This document shows, one piece after another, positions 59,939 through 64,000 of a stretch of 64,000 bases of DNA. The DNA is from Takakia lepidozioides. Taxonomy: Eukaryota > Streptophyta > Takakiopsida > Takakiales > Takakiaceae. A program made the position numbers and the translations under genes. Location: the NCBI GenBank assembly GCA_030704615.1, contig CM060733.1:49784001-49848000 (forward strand). Direction: 5' to 3'. Position 1 is the first letter of the stretch; each line of letters starts with the position of its first letter. Below the pieces are notes generated by a model. The model made no database searches. It worked only from the letters and a program-made list of their open reading frames with translations, and was not told where the DNA came from.

Positions 59939-60862
59939 TCACCCCTGAAGCACTTTGCAGGGGTCGAGCTGGCCACTGAAGTAGCTGGATGGGACCGCTG
60001 AGAGTTCTTGCCGACCTCTCCACTCCTCCCCAGGCTTCAACGTGATAGGCTTCTCTATTGCAGCCGCTTCCACGCACAACATGCATTTGTATTCTTCGTC
60101 GCCAAAGTCGGCCAAAGATTTTGCCTTCTTTTCCCATGGATTCCAGACAACTGCATCAGGAAGGCCCTCCTTCTTCAACACAAATGTCCGTTTCTTCTCG
60201 TGGTCAATGATGGCAATCTTAGTTGGTGTACTCAAGTAGATTCGATCCATCTCAGTATCGAAAGTAATTGCGTCACCCTGTTCAGTGAAACGTTCTTTCT
60301 CCTTCAAATTATCAAAGAAGTCCAGAGTCTCCAACCCTTCAACTCGCACTTCACTTACGTCAGAGACAGAGAGATAGGTGTGCAGGGCAAATGTGAACGT
60401 GAAAAGCTTGTCGCCTGTATTCCTCACGCGTGTGATCAAAGTCAAGTCTCCTTCTTTACCTAAGGCCACTCGAAGGCAAAGCTCAAAGTTGTGAGGCCAG
60501 ATCTTCAGTTCATCCTCAGTGGGCTTCAGGATTAGGTCAACATACGCCTTACTGCTGCTGGCACTGAAAGGAGGGGGCGGATTCGGGTCAATCGCCCACA
60601 GCCTGTTTCTTGCAAATCCGTGCTGCTCCAGAGGTCCATATCCACCAAACTGGGGGAAGCAGATAGGGATACCGCCCCGGATCGCCTTGGGAGGCTTGAA
60701 GGTTGCCTTACAGCTCAAAAACAGCAACTCTTCGCCTTTCTCATTCTTCCATGAAGTCACCTGCCCACCATGCAGATGCACCTGCGCTACAGCTCCACCA
60801 GGCTCCCTCAACACCACCTTCTCCATTCCCGTAGTGCCATCCTTCACCACTTCCACCATCAT
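59939..60862 (-). CDS. Glucose-6-phosphate 1-epimerase-like protein
   Basis: Single-exon 307-residue member of the aldose 1-epimerase superfamily, hexose-6-phosphate mutarotase type. It would interconvert the alpha and beta anomers of glucose 6-phosphate in the cytosol. The fold signatures run in order: EPGGAVAQVHLHGGQVTSWK, AIRGGIPICFPQFGGYGPLE, QHGFARNRLW (conserved His), FTFALHTYLSVSDVSEVRVE (second His), VVWNPWEKKAKSLADFGDEE and MLCVEAAAIEKPITLKPGEE (catalytic Glu). Two ATGs occur in tandem at the start; the second (60859) is equally possible. The length matches the plant family and no lesion is seen. Confidence 0.93.
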   Translation of the reverse strand: MMVEVVKDGTTGMEKVVLREPGGAVAQVHLHGGQVTSWKNEKGEELLFLSCKATFKPPKAIRGGIPICFPQFGGYGPLEQHGFARNRLWAIDPNPPPPFSASSSKAYVDLILKPTEDELKIWPHNFELCLRVALGKEGDLTLITRVRNTGDKLFTFTFALHTYLSVSDVSEVRVEGLETLDFFDNLKEKERFTEQGDAITFDTEMDRIYLSTPTKIAIIDHEKKRTFVLKKEGLPDAVVWNPWEKKAKSLADFGDEEYKCMLCVEAAAIEKPITLKPGEEWRGRQELSAVPSSYFSGQLDPCKVLQG

Positions 60863-60989
60863 CTCTTCCCTAAACCTCTCTCTGCTCTACCCCCGATCAG
60901 ATACAACCCCGCAATACTCGCCCACACACAATCTCCCCCTTAATACTCAAACCCCAAAACTCAGCCTGGTTGGTTTTGCCATACCCTCA

Positions 60990-61060
60990 CCTGTACCCTT
61001 ATATATATGTATGTACATACCCCCGCCCACTGCCACATACATATATATATAAGGGCCCCA
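60990..61060 (-). promoter_or_regulatory. Putative TATA region of the epimerase gene
   Basis: On the minus strand 'catatatatataaggg' lies about 140 bases before the epimerase ATG, with a second AT-rich TATA-like run further out. No other element is clear. Confidence 0.35.
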
Positions 61061-62325
61061 GGTTAGTGTCAGGTGTGAAGATTAGAGGGTGGTCCAAGAA
61101 TAAAAAAGCGGGGGTTATAGTAAGCTACACAAGGATTCTGATGAACCCTGGAAATTGGCCTGGCAGACCAGACCCCCTAGCAGGTTGGGGACCATAGCTC
61201 TAGATTGTGGACGAACCAGTCTTGTCCACCCATAGGGTTGGATGCCCACCTTCCTTCCGCATCCAATGCCGAAAAAAAAACAGGAAACCACCGTTGGATC
61301 TCCGAGATTATAAAGTTTGATCTTGGGCCAATGGTGAAATCAACATAGACTGGCTCTGTCAAATGTTGGATGGCAAAATAAGGGGGTAAGAATAAAGAAG
61401 GCAGGAAGGCGAGAGCTATTAAATTGGGGATGGTTCATGCGCGAAGTTGGGGTAAAAAGGTATCGCGTGGTGGTCTAGGGGTGACATGTGCCCCAGGGCA
61501 ACCTTCTAGAACTAGGACTGAAATCACAATATCTTTTTGTATGTCCATGGTAGCCAAACTGTTCAAGTCTACCCTTCTACTTCTTATTGTGAAGCACAAA
61601 AGCCAATACCCTTGTACCTTTGTCTCTGATTTTAGTTGAGATTGTAGTTGGCTATGTGCTGTTGCAGGATCCCCAAGGCCATGCTTTAATATTTCACAAA
61701 CTGATGCCACTGATGTCAATTGTTTGTATCACAAAACTAAAGCTAGGCCCCCATTTTCAATAAAAGGGGATGGAGGCCCTTTAAGTCATGTTAGATAGAG
61801 ACATGGAAAAAATAACCAGCAAGGAGGCCATCAAGCCGTGTACATCAAAATAAAAAAATGATCTAATCGCACACCAAAATATGCAGCACCCCACATCCTT
61901 TAACTTTTCCCTTCAATAATGATAATAAAGCTCTCAGGGGCTACATAAGCCCCCCACTCTAATTCCTGGGCCACAGTAATTCCTGGACCACTCTAGAATG
62001 AACAGGCCCGAATGAAACTGATCTACATATTCCCCTTTCTCCAAAAAAAGAAGAAGAAAGAAATTACAGCAAGTACACATCAGCAACTTGTTTGGGGATC
62101 CTGTGCTACAGCAAAATGCGGTGCATTGGGAGCCTACCCTCCTCCTCTCCTCACTCTTTCCTCATTCCCTACATCTCCCTGCTTTTCCCCATACAAAGCT
62201 AACTCACTTCCACAACCCCAGCTTTGATGGGTGAAGTCTCCGTAGTTGGCTCTTGGAACCTGTGGTGCCAGATTTGGATTAATGGTGCATGTATGGTGGT
62301 TCTTGTTGAAGTTGACATTTGTTGA
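61061..62325. other. No gene recognised
   Basis: Anonymous sequence; no protein motif or repeat family identified. Confidence 0.4.
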
Positions 62326-62329
62326 ACAG

Positions 62330-62950
62330 ACAAGGATTGAATGGAACTGTGGTGCAAGAGATGGCCACAATTGCTGAAGAGTGTGCACATGTGCTCACCA
62401 CTTTGGTCAACAGCATGAAGAAAAAGCGTAAGTTTGAAGCTGCGGATATTTTGTGCCGGGCAGAGGAGGCAGCTGTGGTACTTCAATCAAAATCTATGTT
62501 CCCACTCACCTTCTTCTGGGTAGAGAAGCTCCAGAATCCCACACGTATCCTGTCTTATATGGCTTCCCTCTCTCCATTTTCATCTCGTGATTACAGGGAC
62601 ACATTTCCAGATCACTCAGAGGGCCAAATGGAATTTGGCAAGACTTCTTGGCTGAGGAAACTAAGTTATCTGGTTGTGGGAAGGAGGATGTCGTGGGGCA
62701 TATGTCAGGTGCCACACAGGATTCTTCTCAGAGTGGTTGGAATCTCACGCAAGTGACAGACCAAGGCAAGATGTTATAACCAACTTGAATGTTGGCTCAC
62801 CAGGAGGATCACCTATGGTACGCAAATATGCGGATCCTTTGGTTGACCCTTGCCCTATGCATGGCAATGACAAAAGTCTGAGTGTGTCAAAATCAGGACC
62901 CAACAAAGTCAGACAGAATACAATGAAGCCTCTCCAGCTCTGGGTAAGTA
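62330..62950 (+). other. Exon-like stretches of an unrecognised plus-strand gene
   Basis: After an acceptor-like TTGAACAG, a frame reads GLNGTVVQEMATIAEECAHV then LTTLVNSMKKKRKFEAADIL and AEEAAVVLQSK. After a second acceptor-like TTACAG (near 62597) another reads GHISRSLRGPNGIWQDFLAE then KEDVVGHMSG, and a third reads NLNVGSPGGSPMVRKYADPL then VRQNTMKPLQLW up to a GTAAGT donor near 62945. The composition looks like a helical then disordered nuclear protein. No family is recognised, and neither end of the gene is found. Confidence 0.35.
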
Positions 62951-63210
62951 GAGAATAGGTGTCAATACGTATCAAGATTCGGTTGTGAGAGCAAAGTTTC
63001 ATACCGAATTCTTTGCAGGTAGCAACGATCTTCTGCTGTCCTAATCCACCCCTCTCCCCTTAATTCTCCCTCGAGATCACTCTAGACTCTAGACCCTCTC
63101 CCTCAAAACTCTCCCCTCGCTGCATCAAGTGCTCTCAATCGACATCCACCCATAGAGGTTGATGTAGGGACATCCACCCTACCTATCAATCCATAGCTAT
63201 CAACACTGTT
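62951..63210. other. 3' flank of the PPR-DYW gene
   Basis: Probably the 3' UTR of the minus-strand PPR gene. Nothing else is seen. Confidence 0.3.
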
Positions 63211-64000
63211 TCACCAGTACTCCCCACAAGAACAAACCCCATCTTCAAAGTGGTGAAAGCGGTTGGCATCCCGTACAACAATTGCTCGTCCAACGATCTT
63301 TGAGATGAACTTAGTGGCCGTGTGGCAGTCACCACACACCCGTAGGTTCTTGATGACGCGGAGAGGTGTCCCAGGGGCTGTGCTGATCAGCCCAAAAGCA
63401 ATGGCCAGGTTCTCACTGTGGTGGCAAAGAGAAAATTCCTCTCGCTCCTCCTCCGCATCATGAAATACCGAGTCTGTGTCAGGCACATACCCTGCCACCT
63501 TCATCTGCCCAGATAGTTTTCTCAGCTCAGAATGGATTGCCTCAATTTGCGGATGTGATTTGTCATCGATAACGAAGTTATGCACCCCATCGCTGACCTC
63601 AATGCAGGAGTAACCTGGCTCCTTTCTGACACGTCTGACCTTCATCATTTTTCTCACCTTAGCAGTATCGTCCCATCTACCAACTGCAGCATAGATGTTT
63701 GATAGCAACACATAAGTTCCAGCATCTTGTCCATCCCACTCGAGAATAGATTTTGCCGCACGTTCTGCCACCTCCACATTGCCATGACTCCTGCAGGCAC
63801 CAAGCAAGGCCCTCCACACCACAGCATCCGGTTTGATTGGCATTTTATTGATCAAATCCTCTGCCTCGTCCAATTGCCCTGCACGGCCAAGAAGGTCCAC
63901 CATGCAGCCAAAGTGCTGCACTGTTGGAGTCAGGCCATGATCTTGACTCAGGGAATCAAAGAAGTGTCTGCCTTCATCTAGTAGGCCCCCATGGCTGCAT
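63211..64000 (-). CDS. PPR-DYW protein, 3' part (cut by the window edge)
   Basis: C-terminal 260 or so residues of a PLS-type PPR protein, likely an organellar C-to-U RNA editing factor. It runs from CSHGGLLDEGRHFFDSLSQD (PPR end) through [20 protein letters not shown], the E/E+ region (GTYVLLSNIYAAVGRWDDTA, VRKEPGYSCIEVSDGVHNFV) to the DYW deaminase domain. That domain has the zinc and catalytic site in FSLCHHSENLAIAFGLIST (HSE), the CGDCH pair (LRVCGDCHTATKFISKIVGR) and the end CSCGEYW (a DYW variant). The frame is open to the window edge, so the gene starts beyond 64000. It is the intact paralogue of the pseudogene at 41606-43734. Confidence 0.92.
   Translation of the reverse strand, partial: CSHGGLLDEGRHFFDSLSQDHGLTPTVQHFGCMVDLLGRAGQLDEAEDLINKMPIKPDAVVWRALLGACRSHGNVEVAERAAKSILEWDGQDAGTYVLLSNIYAAVGRWDDTAKVRKMMKVRRVRKEPGYSCIEVSDGVHNFVIDDKSHPQIEAIHSELRKLSGQMKVAGYVPDTDSVFHDAEEEREEFSLCHHSENLAIAFGLISTAPGTPLRVIKNLRVCGDCHTATKFISKIVGRAIVVRDANRFHHFEDGVCSCGEYW

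Noticed and set aside
1-64000. CRISPR arrays, bacterial operons, rRNA
   Set aside because: None seen; intron structure and gene content are those of a plant nuclear genome.

Overview
This window is nuclear DNA from a land plant. The evidence is many short GT-AG introns, a phenylalanine ammonia-lyase gene, a plant class IV histone deacetylase, PLS/DYW-type pentatricopeptide repeat (PPR) genes and L1-type plant LINEs. The large introns, the heavy load of old retroelements and the repetitive, almost intron-free PPR-DYW paralogues suggest a vascular non-seed plant (lycophyte or fern-like genome). That placement is an inference.

Layout. 1-2790: mostly anonymous, with a decayed PPR fragment. 2791-13418 (+): a FAD-dependent amine oxidase whose introns hold one near-complete LINE (family 'A') and fragments of others. 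14375-16500 (-): exon-like pieces of an unrecognised gene. 17773-23152 (-): an F-box gene with LINE debris in its large intron. 25072-29231 (+): a 13-exon class IV histone deacetylase (HDA2/HDAC11 type), convergent with a family A DNA polymerase gene (29975-35943, -) of the Pol theta/nu type. 36085-36530: a displaced copy of the 3' end of the PAL gene that lies 22 kb away. 38326-40169 (-): a short-chain dehydrogenase with an in-frame stop. 41606-43734 (-): a PPR-DYW pseudogene. 45357-51130 (-): an L1-type LINE ('B') with a good ORF1 and a wrecked ORF2. 52880-54190: an AT-rich remnant of a PIF1-like helicase from a mobile element, then a tRNA-derived SINE. 55443-58224 (+): complete PAL. 59939-60862 (-): glucose-6-phosphate 1-epimerase-like gene. 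62330-62950 (+): unrecognised exon-like sequence. 63211-64000 (-): the 3' part of an intact PPR-DYW gene that runs off the window.

There is no operon-like organisation; the genes are independent housekeeping or metabolic genes in a transposon-rich setting. The most informative signals are evolutionary. LINE family A looks unlike the usual plant L1/RTE elements and repeatedly adjoins (CT)n microsatellites. The PAL 3' end has been copied next to another gene. Several genes carry single clear lesions (SDR, PPR). The histone deacetylase appears to use two GC-AG introns. Exon boundaries were set by eye from splice consensus and reading-frame continuity; no search was run.
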